In this document: one piece after another, positions 1-9,491 of the stretch
Numbering within the stretch: the stretch's first letter is position 1
Layout: each line of letters opens with the position of its first letter
From: JAETTH01 sp964455975
GTDB lineage: Bacteria; Bacillota; Clostridia; TANB77; CAG-508
Reading direction: 5' to 3'
Assembly: GCA_964455975.1 (NCBI GenBank)
Contig: CAYVYP010000034.1
Span: forward strand, 1-16,492
Length of the DNA stretch: 16,492 bases
Notes under the pieces: model-generated
The model's input: the letters and a program-made list of their open reading frames with translations, nothing else
Databases searched by the model: none
Told to the model about the DNA's origin: nothing
Translations under genes and position numbers: made by a program

Positions 1-1449
1 AAATTATTAGCATCAGAAATGTCAAAATCATTAGTTGGAGTAAAAAGTGCTTGGGGAATTCAAGAAGAAGCATTTAAAAGTAATATTCCATTAATGCAAG
101 ATAAAGTTAAAAAAATGCATCAATTTGATAGACGTTCAATGGGAACAGTATTTCCATTCACAACATCAGAAGTTGGACATCCAACAGGTATTCCTTTAGG
201 ATTTAATAAACAAACTGGAGTTCCAATCTTATTTGATAACTTCCATTCATCACTTACAAACTATAACATGGTTATATTTGCTAAGTCTGGTGCTGGTAAA
301 TCAGTTACAATGAAAACTTTAATATCTCGTTCAGCAGTTTTAATGGGAATACAAAGTTTAGCATTAGATGCTGAAGGTGAGTATAGTATAGTTGCTGAAA
401 GTTTAGGTGGAGTAAATGTTGTTTTAAGTCCAACATCTAAAACAGTAATAAACTTATTTGATATAGAATCAGAAGTAATAAGAGATGAAATTACAGGAAA
501 AAGTAGATCTGTAGTAAATGTTGAAAATAAAGTAGAGGACGTAACACAAGCTTTATTAACAATGGCAAGAGGTAGTACAAGAAGTACAGAAGTAAACGAA
601 CTTACAAAACAAATAATTGCAGAATCTGTAGCAGAAGAATATGCAGCATTACAAATTAATAATGATCCAGTAAGCTTATTTGAAGCTAACATAGCAAATG
701 CAACATCAGGAGATGTTTTAGGAAAACAAAAGAAATTAATGCCAACAATAGGATCTTGGTATAAGAGAATACAAAGAAAAGCAGAAGATAATAAAAACCA
801 AGATTACCAATTCCATTATAGTTATCTAATTAAAGTTATGAAACAATATATAAGAGAATATGATGGTCAAATGGCATATTTTGATGGACAATCAACATTT
901 GATTTATTAGATGGAACATTATTCGTTAACTTAGATATATCTCAATTAGAGGAAAGATTTGCAAGACCATTAGCACAACAAATATTACTTTCTTGGATTT
1001 GGGAAAAATATGTTAAGAAAAATAGTGAAGATAGAAGTAAAGCTTCTAAAAAGAGAGTTTTAGTTGATGAGGCATGGATGTTATTACCATACCCAGAAGC
1101 TGTAGACTTCTTAAATACAATGGCAAGACGTGCAAGAAAAAGAAATGTATCTCTTGCAATCATTTCACAAAGATTTCAAGATTTTTATGAGAAACCAGAA
1201 GCACAAGCAGTACTTACATCATCAGATACTAAATTGTTTTTAGCACAAGATAAATCAGAAATAGCATACTTAAAAGAAGTATTTAAATTAAGTGAAGGAG
1301 AAGCTGGATTTTTAGTAACCTGCCAAAAAGGGGAAGGACTATTGAAAGTTGGCTCAGATACTGCTATAATAAAGATATCACCAACGAGAAAAGAATTTGA
1401 ATTTGTAGAAACAAACTTAAATAAATTAGTAGAAATGAATAAGAAATAA
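1..1449 (+). CDS. VirB4-type conjugation ATPase, 5'-truncated by window edge
   Basis: The reading frame is open from base 1, so the ATG at 19 is probably internal and the N-terminal part lies outside the window. Numbered from that ATG, the 476 residues hold a Walker A loop (KSGAGKS, residues 89-95) and a Walker B strand ending in D350-E351 (RVLVDEAWML). A conserved RRARKRN segment and a Q-rich sensor region (IISQRFQDF) follow, as in VirB4/TrsE/ConE-type ATPases of Gram-positive conjugative elements. The family powers assembly of, and substrate passage through, a type IV secretion channel at the inner face of the membrane. The next gene begins 23 bases downstream and is TrbL/VirB6-like, the usual partner, so an operon is likely. 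Family assignment is firm; the subfamily is not resolved. Confidence 0.93.
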   Translation, partial: KLLASEMSKSLVGVKSAWGIQEEAFKSNIPLMQDKVKKMHQFDRRSMGTVFPFTTSEVGHPTGIPLGFNKQTGVPILFDNFHSSLTNYNMVIFAKSGAGKSVTMKTLISRSAVLMGIQSLALDAEGEYSIVAESLGGVNVVLSPTSKTVINLFDIESEVIRDEITGKSRSVVNVENKVEDVTQALLTMARGSTRSTEVNELTKQIIAESVAEEYAALQINNDPVSLFEANIANATSGDVLGKQKKLMPTIGSWYKRIQRKAEDNKNQDYQFHYSYLIKVMKQYIREYDGQMAYFDGQSTFDLLDGTLFVNLDISQLEERFARPLAQQILLSWIWEKYVKKNSEDRSKASKKRVLVDEAWMLLPYPEAVDFLNTMARRARKRNVSLAIISQRFQDFYEKPEAQAVLTSSDTKLFLAQDKSEIAYLKEVFKLSEGEAGFLVTCQKGEGLLKVGSDTAIIKISPTRKEFEFVETNLNKLVEMNKK

Positions 1450-1457
1450 AATTTATA

Positions 1458-1475
1458 GAGGGGAATAAGTAAATG
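1458..1475 (+). promoter_or_regulatory. Ribosome binding site that fixes the trbL-like start at 1473
   Basis: GAGGGG at 1458-1463 stands 9 bases before ATG 1473. The first ATG in the long downstream frame (1555) has no comparable site and would begin inside the hydrophobic signal segment. The site therefore points to initiation at 1473, one frame away from the main body of the gene. Confidence 0.75.
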
Positions 1476-4400
1476 AAAAATTTAAATACAAACAAACGGA
1501 ATACGAAAAAAAATAATAATAGTAATATTAGCATTAATATTATTCAACTTTATAATGCCAAATTTCAGTGTGTTTGCTACAGAAGAACAAAAATTAGATG
1601 CTGTTGTAGATTATAACTCTGCTTATAAATTAATAAAAGCAACACTAGAAAAAACAGGAAGAATTGGAGATTTAGGAGTATCAATAAGAACTAGATATAT
1701 TGAATTAGATAGTGCAACAAAAATTGGGCAGCCAAATGAAAATGATTATGCAGGAGATATGGATGGATATATAAAAGCATGGATAGTATACATGGCAATG
1801 ACCAAAATGAGTAAGGAAGAACTTAATGATTCTGGATTATTGAAAAAAGATTTATGGGATATAGAACCAAGTGAAATATCTAATATTAATAATTTATATA
1901 AAGAATTAAATGAGGATTTTGTTAATAAATACAATGAGGGAATAGAATCGGGAAAAACTCAAGATGAAATTAGAGATGATATTTCGGAAGATACAACTTC
2001 TAAAGTAAATGAAAAAGTAGAGTCGGATTCAAATGAAGTGAAGGAAACATCTGATAATATAGCAGATACTTTAGGTGGAGTTTTATTAAAGCCAATAACA
2101 GGATTTTTAACTTATATAGTAGATGTTGTATTTGATACAGCACAACATATGTTAATAAATAATGAGGCAAATGTATTAGTTAATAAAAATACAAATAAGT
2201 ATTTTGAAGTAGCAAATGGTAATTCAATAGAATTATCAGCAAAGGGAAAAGATACAGATAAATTACCATTTGTATTATTATCACCAGAAGAAATATTTTC
2301 AAATAAACTTGAAATATTTGATATAAATTTTATTTCTGGAACTGGTAATGGAACACCGGATTCACCAGTAGAAGTATTAAGAGGTATAATATCTAATTGG
2401 TATTCAGCAATAAGGACATTATGCATAGTTGGTTTATTATCTGTACTTGTATATATAGGAATACGAATAATAATATCAAGTAGCGCATCAGAAAAAAGTA
2501 AATATAAACAAATGATTTTCGACTGGGTAATAGCAATGTGTTTATTATTTGTAATTCATTATATAATGGCATTTACTATAACAATAACAAATGCAGTAAC
2601 AAATTTAATATCTGGAACTGAAACTACATCTTTGATAGGAAAGTCAGATGATTTAACTAAAATAAAAGATAAAATGGGTGCACAAAGTGTAATAGTAAAT
2701 GTAAATGCAACAAAAGAACAAGTAAAAGCTAATAATGAAGCAGCTAATGAAGAAACTATAGATAGAAATATTGAAAAAGAAGTAAGTTTAGATGATGGAC
2801 AATTTACAACAAATATGTTAGGTTATGCAAGGTTTATGGCAAGAGGAGACTGGGGAGATCAAACTTTAACAGAACAATTGTCATGGATGATAATATATTT
2901 CGCACTAGTATTTTACACAATAAGATTTGCATTAGTATATATAAAAAGGGTAATAATGGTAGCATTTTTAACAATGATAGCACCATTTGTAGCATTAACA
3001 TACCCAATAGATAAAATATCAGATGGAAAAGCACAAGCATTTAATATGTGGGTAAAAGAATATATGTTTAATGCAATATTACAACCATTTCACTTACTTA
3101 TATATTACATATTTGTAATGTCTGCAATGCAACTTGCAGCTAACAATATGATATATGCATTAGTAGTATTAGGATTTATGATACCAGCAGAAAAATTATT
3201 AAAGAAGATGTTTGGATTTGATAAAGCACCATTAGGAACAACAGGAGGATTAGGAAGCTTTGCAGGAGGAGCAGTAGCAAGCTCATTAATAAATAGCATG
3301 AAAAAATCAGGAAACAAAGGTGGAAATTCTGGAGGAAAAGATAATAAGATAAGACAAAAAAATGAAGAAGAATTACCAAAAGACGATAGTATAAAAATAG
3401 GAGCTTCTGCAAATACAAGAGAAGGAAAAGGTTTAGATGAATATGATGGACAAGATAGTAATGAGGATCAACAAACTGAATCAAATGAACAAAACCAAGA
3501 TCAAAATAAAGTTCCTGAATGGAGAGATGATTTAACACAAGAAGAAATTGCGGATAGAGATAATTGGCAAGCAACTAGAAATGAATTAGGAGAATCCGGA
3601 GATAAAGAAGCTATTGATTATGCAAATGAGAATTTAGACAAATATAGAAAACAGGATGATAATATTGAACAACAAGAAAAACCTCAAAAACAATTAAATT
3701 TATCTAGTGTAAATACACAAACACCAATAAGACAGATGAGTAGAGGAAAAGCATTTAGAAAAGCATTATGGAATGGTGGTGGAAGAAGTTGGAAAAATAT
3801 AAAAAATTCAGCATATAAAAACTTTGGGACACCAAAGAACTTTACAAGAACTTTAGGAAGAGGAGCAAAAGCACTAGGAAGAGGATATTTAAAAGCTGGT
3901 GCAGCAGTAGCAATAGGAGCAGCAGGATTAGCATATGGATTAACAACAGGAGATGCATCAAAAGCAGCATCATATGCATTAGGAGCAGGAACAGCAGGAT
4001 ATTCTGCAGGAGGAACAGCAGCAAGATTAATAGGAAATACTGTAGGAAAAGGTGCAGGAAAGATAAATCAAGCAGGACATTGGGTTGCAGATGAAACAAG
4101 AAATCAAATGTATGGAGTAGAATCTGCAAGAAAGATGAGAGAACAAAAACAATTAGAACAATCAAGAAATGATTATAAACATAGTAAAGAAGCAATAGAG
4201 CAAGCTGAAAATGTAAGAAAATATTATTCAGAAGGTTCTAAAACAGAGAATATAATAGATGATTTAAGTCAAATGAGAGATTATGGAATAACAGAATCAA
4301 AAGACATGGAAAAATTAGTAAAAGCAAGAAATAAACTTGGATTTGATAAAGTAAGTAATGAGGAAATTATTGAAAAGAAATTATTTATTGATAAAGAAGG

Positions 4401-4608
4401 AATAACAAGAAAAGACTTAAGAAATGAAAAAGATAGAGTGGGATTAGAAAAACAATATGATTCATATTTAAGTGGAAACATGTCTAACACTGCAAGAAAT
4501 AAAGAAGTTCAAAAAGCTATGGATATAACAAATGTAATACTAGGAGGAAATCCAGGAGCAATAGGAAGAAAAACTCAAACAAAGTCAAAAACTCCGCCCA
4601 AAAAATAA
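1473..4608 (+). CDS. TrbL/VirB6-type conjugation membrane protein, read through a +1 frameshift at CGG
   Basis: Reading ATG 1473-1496, skipping C1497 and continuing at 1498 gives 1044 residues. The N-terminus becomes a textbook signal peptide: basic residues, then IIIVILALILF, then a site near FSVFA/TEE. Without the skip, initiation at 1473 gives only 41 residues. Residues are numbered on the shifted product. Hydrophobic segments lie near 314-335, 351-371, 469-490, 493-513, 531-555 and 559-576. The motif DGKAQAFNMWVKEYMFNA followed by a QPFH pair is characteristic of the TrbL/VirB6 family of Firmicute conjugative elements. A hydrophilic Gln/Glu/Lys-rich tail follows, with a Gly/Ala-rich stretch near 805-850. 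The family forms the membrane pore of the transfer channel beside VirB4. The sequence shows the frame break; the recoding is inferred. Confidence 0.82.
1497..1500 (+). other. Putative +1 recoding site CGGA in trbL-like gene
   Basis: The zero frame reads AAC AAA CGG AAT. Skipping C1497 gives AAC AAA GGA ATA CGA AAA, which leads into the signal peptide and the long downstream frame. The zero-frame codon at the break is CGG and the resumed codon is Gly. Confidence 0.65.
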
Positions 4609-4652
4609 AAATAAAGTTAAATTATAATTAGTAAATAAAGGATAACAACAAT

Positions 4653-5600
4653 ATGTTTAGAAATTTAAAAAGATTTGTAAATAAAAATACTGTAATTGTT
4701 TTTATAAGTATTGCAATATTTGTAATACTTATAATCCTTATACAATTTTTAAATAATTTTGCTAAACAAGGTGTAACAGGGCAAGTACAACAAAATAGTA
4801 GTAGTGGAATTAATTCTACTACTACTTCTTCAAATACATATTATAATGAAACAGGACAAATAAGTGGAACAACTGTAAATAGTGACGTAACAGAAGAAAA
4901 TAAAAAAATAATTAATAATTTTGTAAATTTATGTAATAATGGAAAAGTAGAAGAAGCATATCAGTGCTTAAGTAGCAATTGCAAAGAAGTGGTTTTTAAC
5001 AATAAAATTGAAAATTTTAAAAATAATTATTTTGAAAAAATTTTTAAAGAAGAAAAATTAGCTAATATAAATTTATGGATAAAAAATGGTAATAGATATA
5101 CATATAAAATTGTATTAACTAATAATGTATTAGCTTCAGGAAGTTATGATGAAAAAGTTACAGAGGATTATTATACGATTGTTACAGATAGAAATACTAA
5201 AAAGCTTGCTATTAATAAATATATTGATAAAATTCATATAAATAAAGAACAAACATTAAATGAAATAAATATAAAAATAGAATATAAACAATTATATTAT
5301 AGCTATGAAATATATAGAATAAATGTAGAAAATAATACAAAAAATTTAATATTAATTGATAGCCAAGCAAAACAAGACACTATTTGTTTAATAGATGAAG
5401 ATAAGAATGAGTATGGAGCATATTTATCAGAATTATATGATGAAAATTTAAAAATTGATGTAAATCAAGCAAAACAAATGGATATTAAATTTGATAAATT
5501 ATATTCTAATAATAAAAATATAAAAAAAATAAAATTTTCTGATATAGTATTAAATGTAAATGATTATAAAAATACATTAAAAATTGAAATAGATATATAA
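4653..5600 (+). CDS. TcpC/VirB8-like membrane-anchored conjugation protein (NTF2-like domain)
   Basis: The 315-residue product has a short basic N-terminus, one membrane segment (about 13-34), a Ser/Thr/Asn-rich linker (about 48-78) and an extracytoplasmic part. Residues 82-195 look like an NTF2-like fold: helical IINNFVNLCNNGK, then EEAYQCLSSNCK, then a phenylalanine-rich helix, then strands. A beta-rich region makes up the C-terminus. Bitopic proteins with NTF2-like domains (TcpC, VirB8) scaffold the transfer channel. The call rests on architecture, operon position and a motif shared with the gene at 8316-9482, not on strong residue identity. AAAGGA at 4637-4642 supports the start; 44 bases separate it from the trbL-like gene. 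Confidence 0.6.
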   Translation: MFRNLKRFVNKNTVIVFISIAIFVILIILIQFLNNFAKQGVTGQVQQNSSSGINSTTTSSNTYYNETGQISGTTVNSDVTEENKKIINNFVNLCNNGKVEEAYQCLSSNCKEVVFNNKIENFKNNYFEKIFKEEKLANINLWIKNGNRYTYKIVLTNNVLASGSYDEKVTEDYYTIVTDRNTKKLAINKYIDKIHINKEQTLNEINIKIEYKQLYYSYEIYRINVENNTKNLILIDSQAKQDTICLIDEDKNEYGAYLSELYDENLKIDVNQAKQMDIKFDKLYSNNKNIKKIKFSDIVLNVNDYKNTLKIEIDI

Positions 5601-5616
5601 AAAAAGAGGTGATAAC

Positions 5617-8304
5617 ATGGAGGAGCAAGATCCAAATCAAGAAGAGAATAAAAATAAAACTTTGGATTCAATAGGGAAAAAAGCAAAAAATGAAGCAAGT
5701 AAATTAGCAAAAAAAGCAGTTAAATTTATTATTGCAAAACTTGCAATTCCAGTTGCAATTATATTGGGAATTGTAGTTGTAATTTCTGCATGTTATTATC
5801 TAATTCATAATATTATACTTCAAAATTTAAAAAATGCTATTTCAAATTTTTTTGAAGGATTTAAAATAGAAGCTAGAACTTCTTTAGATGTTTCAGATGA
5901 AGATGTAAAAAATCTTAAACAGATAATAAATGATATGGGATATACACTAGAAGATTTGAGCATGAAAGAAAATGATGCAACAACAGATAAATACTTAAAG
6001 ACATTTTTAGAAGCTGAACTTGTTACATATTACCCAGAAATAGGAGCTGGTGGAACTCAAGGAATTATAAAAGTTTATAGAACAGATGGTATTAATGAAA
6101 GAACTCAAATGCAATATATAAAACAAACAGACTTTGAATCTAGAGTACAAATGGGGTTAGAATATAAAAATGTTAAAAGTGCAAAAGAATATTATAATTC
6201 TAATATAAAAAATTTTTTCTATATTGATGATAATGATAAATTAATGCATATTGCAACATGGACAAGTACAGAAGGAGATACAGAGGAAACCTTTGGAATA
6301 GGAAATAAAACTGTAAATTATGGAAAAACAGTGGAAAAATATGCAATGCCTATAGAAGTTCCAATTTCATTAACGTTATTAACTCAAAATCCGGAATATG
6401 TATATCAATTTTTGATGAAAGAAGTAATGGGCAAAGACCCAGCAACTGGAAATAAGTTAACTGAAGAAGAATGGAATAGACAAATAGATATAACCATACA
6501 AGATACTATAACTGAAGATATATTAGAAAGTAACTATGTATATAATATTAGAGAATATAAAGATGGAAATAATAATGGCTTAGTTGCTGAAAATGAAAGA
6601 ACAAGAACAAAGACAATTAAAACATATACAACAAAAGCTAATATACAAATTACAAAAGCTGATACATGGATGATGTATTTAAATGTTTTTGATTCAGCAC
6701 AAGCAAAAACAGAATATCCATTAGGTCAAAACCCAGGACTAAAAGCTGTATCTGGATATCCATCTGAAATTGCAAATCCAGTTAGACCTTCAAGAACAGA
6801 AGTAATAGAGATTCCTTCAAATACTGTAGGAGCATCAAATTCAGCAGCGATAAGCCAAGCTCCTGTAAAAACAGAAACTCATACGTATACATATTCAGCA
6901 GAAGATATAAGATTATGGGAAAAACAAACCATAAATACAGCACAGTGGCAAGAAGGAGCAGTAGAAATAAACCAAGAAAAACTAAATGAAAAGGCACAAA
7001 GAATAATTGCAGCATGGGATGTAAAATATGAACATCCTATAAGTAAAGGTATGATGGCCCCTGGGGATAGCTTTAAAAGCGCTCCAGAATGGTTATTTGA
7101 GTTGCTATCTGGTTCTAGAACTCAAAAGCAAAAAGAAATATTTAAATATTTAGTTTATGTATATACAGGAAAAAATTATGGAGTAACTCAATTAGATCAA
7201 AGTATATATAAAGAAGATATAAACATTACTTTATCAACTCAAGCAGATATTATCGTAGATACAACTAAAAGTGAATCAAAGATTGTTATTACTGAGAAAG
7301 AGAAATTAATTAGTGCTATAAAAAAATGTTATAATGGAAAAGTTAGAACAAATTTAGTAAATCAGGCAGATATATTTATAGAAATGCAAAAAAAATATAA
7401 TGTAAATGCTGTTTTTGCTATGGCAGTTGCCATAACAGAATCTTCAGCCGGAACTAATTGGGATTTAATTTCTTCAAGTACTTATAATTGGTATAGCATT
7501 CAAGGAACATATAATGGAAATTCATATACTGATAAAAATGGAACTAAATGGAGAAAATATCCAAATTCTGGAGCTGCTATTACCGACTTTGGAAAGTTAA
7601 TAGCAGAAGGAAGTCCATATTTTAAAGCCGGAAATTATACAGTAAGAACAATTGGAGAAAAATATTGTAGTCCACCAGAATCATGGATATCATCTGTTAT
7701 GGGCCATATGCAAAAAATATATTCAGCAATGGATATAGATATCTCACTTATTTATACAGATGAGGATGGAAACCCAATTATTGGAGATGAATCTGGATAT
7801 GATGGAACATACTTTGCACCAGGTGAGCCAGGTGAACAATATATGCTTGGTGGAAATTATACATGGAAATATACAGATGAGCAAGGAAGAACATTTACAG
7901 TAATGAATGCAAAAAAATTAGGACATATTGGTGATTGTGTAAATGATGCATATAAGGTTGTTAGTAGTGGATTAGGAAAAACTGTATATAATGGAAATCA
8001 AATAAAATCAGTAGGAAATCAAAATTGGAATATTGGACATACACCACAATTGACAGCATCTGAAAAAAGAGGGGTACTTGATGAAGTAGCAAAAGGTAAT
8101 ATAGTTATTTTGAAAGTTCAAGGAGGATATTATTCTAATAATAGTCATCATGCTATAACAATATTAGATATAGTTGGAGATCAAGTATTAGTTGCAGATC
8201 CATATATAACATATTATTCAGGAAAAACTGATGGTTGGATGAGTATAAATACTTTTTACGAAAGAGCATTAAATTATGCTTATGGATATAGAGTATATAA
8301 ATAA
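5617..8304 (+). CDS. Membrane-anchored bifunctional cell-wall hydrolase: lysozyme/glucosaminidase-like plus C39-like peptidase
   Basis: The 895-residue product has a charged cytoplasmic N-terminus with a Lys/Ala-rich amphipathic stretch, one membrane helix (about 44-67) and a long extracellular region. Residues about 562-706 resemble a glucosaminidase/lysozyme-like domain: FAMAVAITESSAG with probable catalytic Glu608, then YNWYSIQG and a Tyr/Trp-rich body. Residues about 755-895 resemble a papain-like C39-type domain: GDC with Cys774, HH at 844-845 before AITILDI, and Asp861 in VADPY. This is the VirB1/Orf14/CwlT role, opening peptidoglycan for the transfer channel. Related proteins usually carry NlpC/P60 as the second domain, so the C39-like fold is unusual. 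AGAGGTG precedes the ATG by a few bases. The TAA overlaps the ATG at 8304 by one base. Confidence 0.8.
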   Translation: MEEQDPNQEENKNKTLDSIGKKAKNEASKLAKKAVKFIIAKLAIPVAIILGIVVVISACYYLIHNIILQNLKNAISNFFEGFKIEARTSLDVSDEDVKNLKQIINDMGYTLEDLSMKENDATTDKYLKTFLEAELVTYYPEIGAGGTQGIIKVYRTDGINERTQMQYIKQTDFESRVQMGLEYKNVKSAKEYYNSNIKNFFYIDDNDKLMHIATWTSTEGDTEETFGIGNKTVNYGKTVEKYAMPIEVPISLTLLTQNPEYVYQFLMKEVMGKDPATGNKLTEEEWNRQIDITIQDTITEDILESNYVYNIREYKDGNNNGLVAENERTRTKTIKTYTTKANIQITKADTWMMYLNVFDSAQAKTEYPLGQNPGLKAVSGYPSEIANPVRPSRTEVIEIPSNTVGASNSAAISQAPVKTETHTYTYSAEDIRLWEKQTINTAQWQEGAVEINQEKLNEKAQRIIAAWDVKYEHPISKGMMAPGDSFKSAPEWLFELLSGSRTQKQKEIFKYLVYVYTGKNYGVTQLDQSIYKEDINITLSTQADIIVDTTKSESKIVITEKEKLISAIKKCYNGKVRTNLVNQADIFIEMQKKYNVNAVFAMAVAITESSAGTNWDLISSSTYNWYSIQGTYNGNSYTDKNGTKWRKYPNSGAAITDFGKLIAEGSPYFKAGNYTVRTIGEKYCSPPESWISSVMGHMQKIYSAMDIDISLIYTDEDGNPIIGDESGYDGTYFAPGEPGEQYMLGGNYTWKYTDEQGRTFTVMNAKKLGHIGDCVNDAYKVVSSGLGKTVYNGNQIKSVGNQNWNIGHTPQLTASEKRGVLDEVAKGNIVILKVQGGYYSNNSHHAITILDIVGDQVLVADPYITYYSGKTDGWMSINTFYERALNYAYGYRVYK

Positions 8305-8305
8305 T

Positions 8306-8318
8306 GGAGGAAAAAGTG
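8306..8318 (+). promoter_or_regulatory. Ribosome binding site supporting GTG start at 8316
   Basis: GGAGG at 8306-8310 is 5 bases before GTG 8316. The in-frame ATG at 8304 overlaps the previous stop and has no Shine-Dalgarno sequence upstream, so it would depend on translational coupling. Confidence 0.5.
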
Positions 8319-9482
8319 GATAAAGAAAAAATGAAAAAGATTATATTCTTAATTTTTACATTAATGATAATTATAGTTATTGTGTTAGCTGTATTAATTT
8401 ATTTCTTAATAAATAGAAAAAATGAATATAGTCAAAATGAATATGTAGATTATCAAAAATCAGCAGCCACTCAAATAGAAAAAATAGAAGTAAATACAGG
8501 ATTTTTTTCTGCAGATAATTGTATTAATAAATATATTGAAAATAATGAAGATTATAAATATTATTCAGAAGAAATGTATACTTTAGAGTTAGAAAGTGGA
8601 AGTGTAGTTTTTATAAAAGGTAATTTAATTGTAAATAATAAAGAGAATTCTTTATATTATGTTATAAAAATTACTAATAAAGATATTTATAAAATTGAAC
8701 CAATAACTGAAAGTGTATATTTAAATGCAAGTAAAAATATTATAGATAGTAAGTATTATAAAGATATTTCTATAGAAGAAAATAATGATAATAAATATGA
8801 AAATATTGGTATGAATACAAAAAATTTAATAGAAAAATATTTTGAGTATTTTATAGATATTTCATATGTTAATCCAGAAAAAGCATATAACTTAATAGAT
8901 GAAGAATATAGAGAAAAAAGGTTTCAAAATATAAACAATTTTAAAGATTATGTCAAAAAAATGCAAAAAAAATGGGATTTATATGCAATTACACAAACTA
9001 GTAGAACTTTATTAACAGAAAATACAGATTTAATATTTAAAGATAATTATGAAAATGGATATACAATTAAAGTAATAGCTCCAATGCAATTTACTATTAT
9101 ATTAGATGATTATACAATACAAACAGATGAATTTAAAACAAAATATAATGAAGCTTCTGATGATGTTAAAGCTGTTAGTTGTTTAGATAAATTTATAAAA
9201 ATGATAAATAATAAAGATTATTCAGCATCATATAAGGTTCTTGATGAAACCTTTAAGAAAAATAAATTTAATACAGAAAAAAAATATATAGAATATATTG
9301 AAAAAGTATTTTTTGACTATAATATAGCAACTATAAATAGTGTAGAGCAAAATAATGGAATATATGTATATACAGTAACATTAAAAAGTGGTAATGGAGT
9401 AGCATCTGATATAACAAAAAAAACTATTAACATTAAACTACTAGAAGAAACAAATTTTGTAATGTCATTTAATGTGGATTAG
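8316..9482 (+). CDS. TcpC/VirB8-like membrane protein with two NTF2-like repeats
   Basis: From GTG 8316 the product has 388 residues (392 if the ATG at 8304 is used). It has a basic N-terminus, one membrane segment (about 8-33) and a large extracellular part. Two copies of the same helical pattern are visible. One is near residues 189-216 (KAYNLIDEEYREKRF, then FKDYVKKM). The other is near 304-333 (ASYKVLDETFKKNKF, then YIEYIEKVF). Tandem NTF2-like domains behind one membrane helix match TcpC of Gram-positive conjugation systems, a channel scaffold analogous to VirB8. It is a probable paralogue of the 4653-5600 product, which carries one such pattern. The gene overlaps or abuts the hydrolase gene and ends 9 bases before the next ATG, so it is cotranscribed. 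Function is inferred from architecture and context. Confidence 0.62.
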   Translation: MDKEKMKKIIFLIFTLMIIIVIVLAVLIYFLINRKNEYSQNEYVDYQKSAATQIEKIEVNTGFFSADNCINKYIENNEDYKYYSEEMYTLELESGSVVFIKGNLIVNNKENSLYYVIKITNKDIYKIEPITESVYLNASKNIIDSKYYKDISIEENNDNKYENIGMNTKNLIEKYFEYFIDISYVNPEKAYNLIDEEYREKRFQNINNFKDYVKKMQKKWDLYAITQTSRTLLTENTDLIFKDNYENGYTIKVIAPMQFTIILDDYTIQTDEFKTKYNEASDDVKAVSCLDKFIKMINNKDYSASYKVLDETFKKNKFNTEKKYIEYIEKVFFDYNIATINSVEQNNGIYVYTVTLKSGNGVASDITKKTINIKLLEETNFVMSFNVD

Positions 9483-9491
9483 GAGGAAATT

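Noticed and set aside
1555..1557. ATG 1555 as start of the TrbL-like gene
   Set aside because: It falls within a continuous hydrophobic signal segment, lacks a ribosome binding site, and a better start exists at 1473 through the CGG shift.
3300..4200. Low-complexity coding repeats in the tail of the TrbL-like gene as a repeat array or CRISPR
   Set aside because: No constant repeat with unique spacers is present; the pattern is biased amino acid composition (Gln/Glu/Lys, then Gly/Ala).
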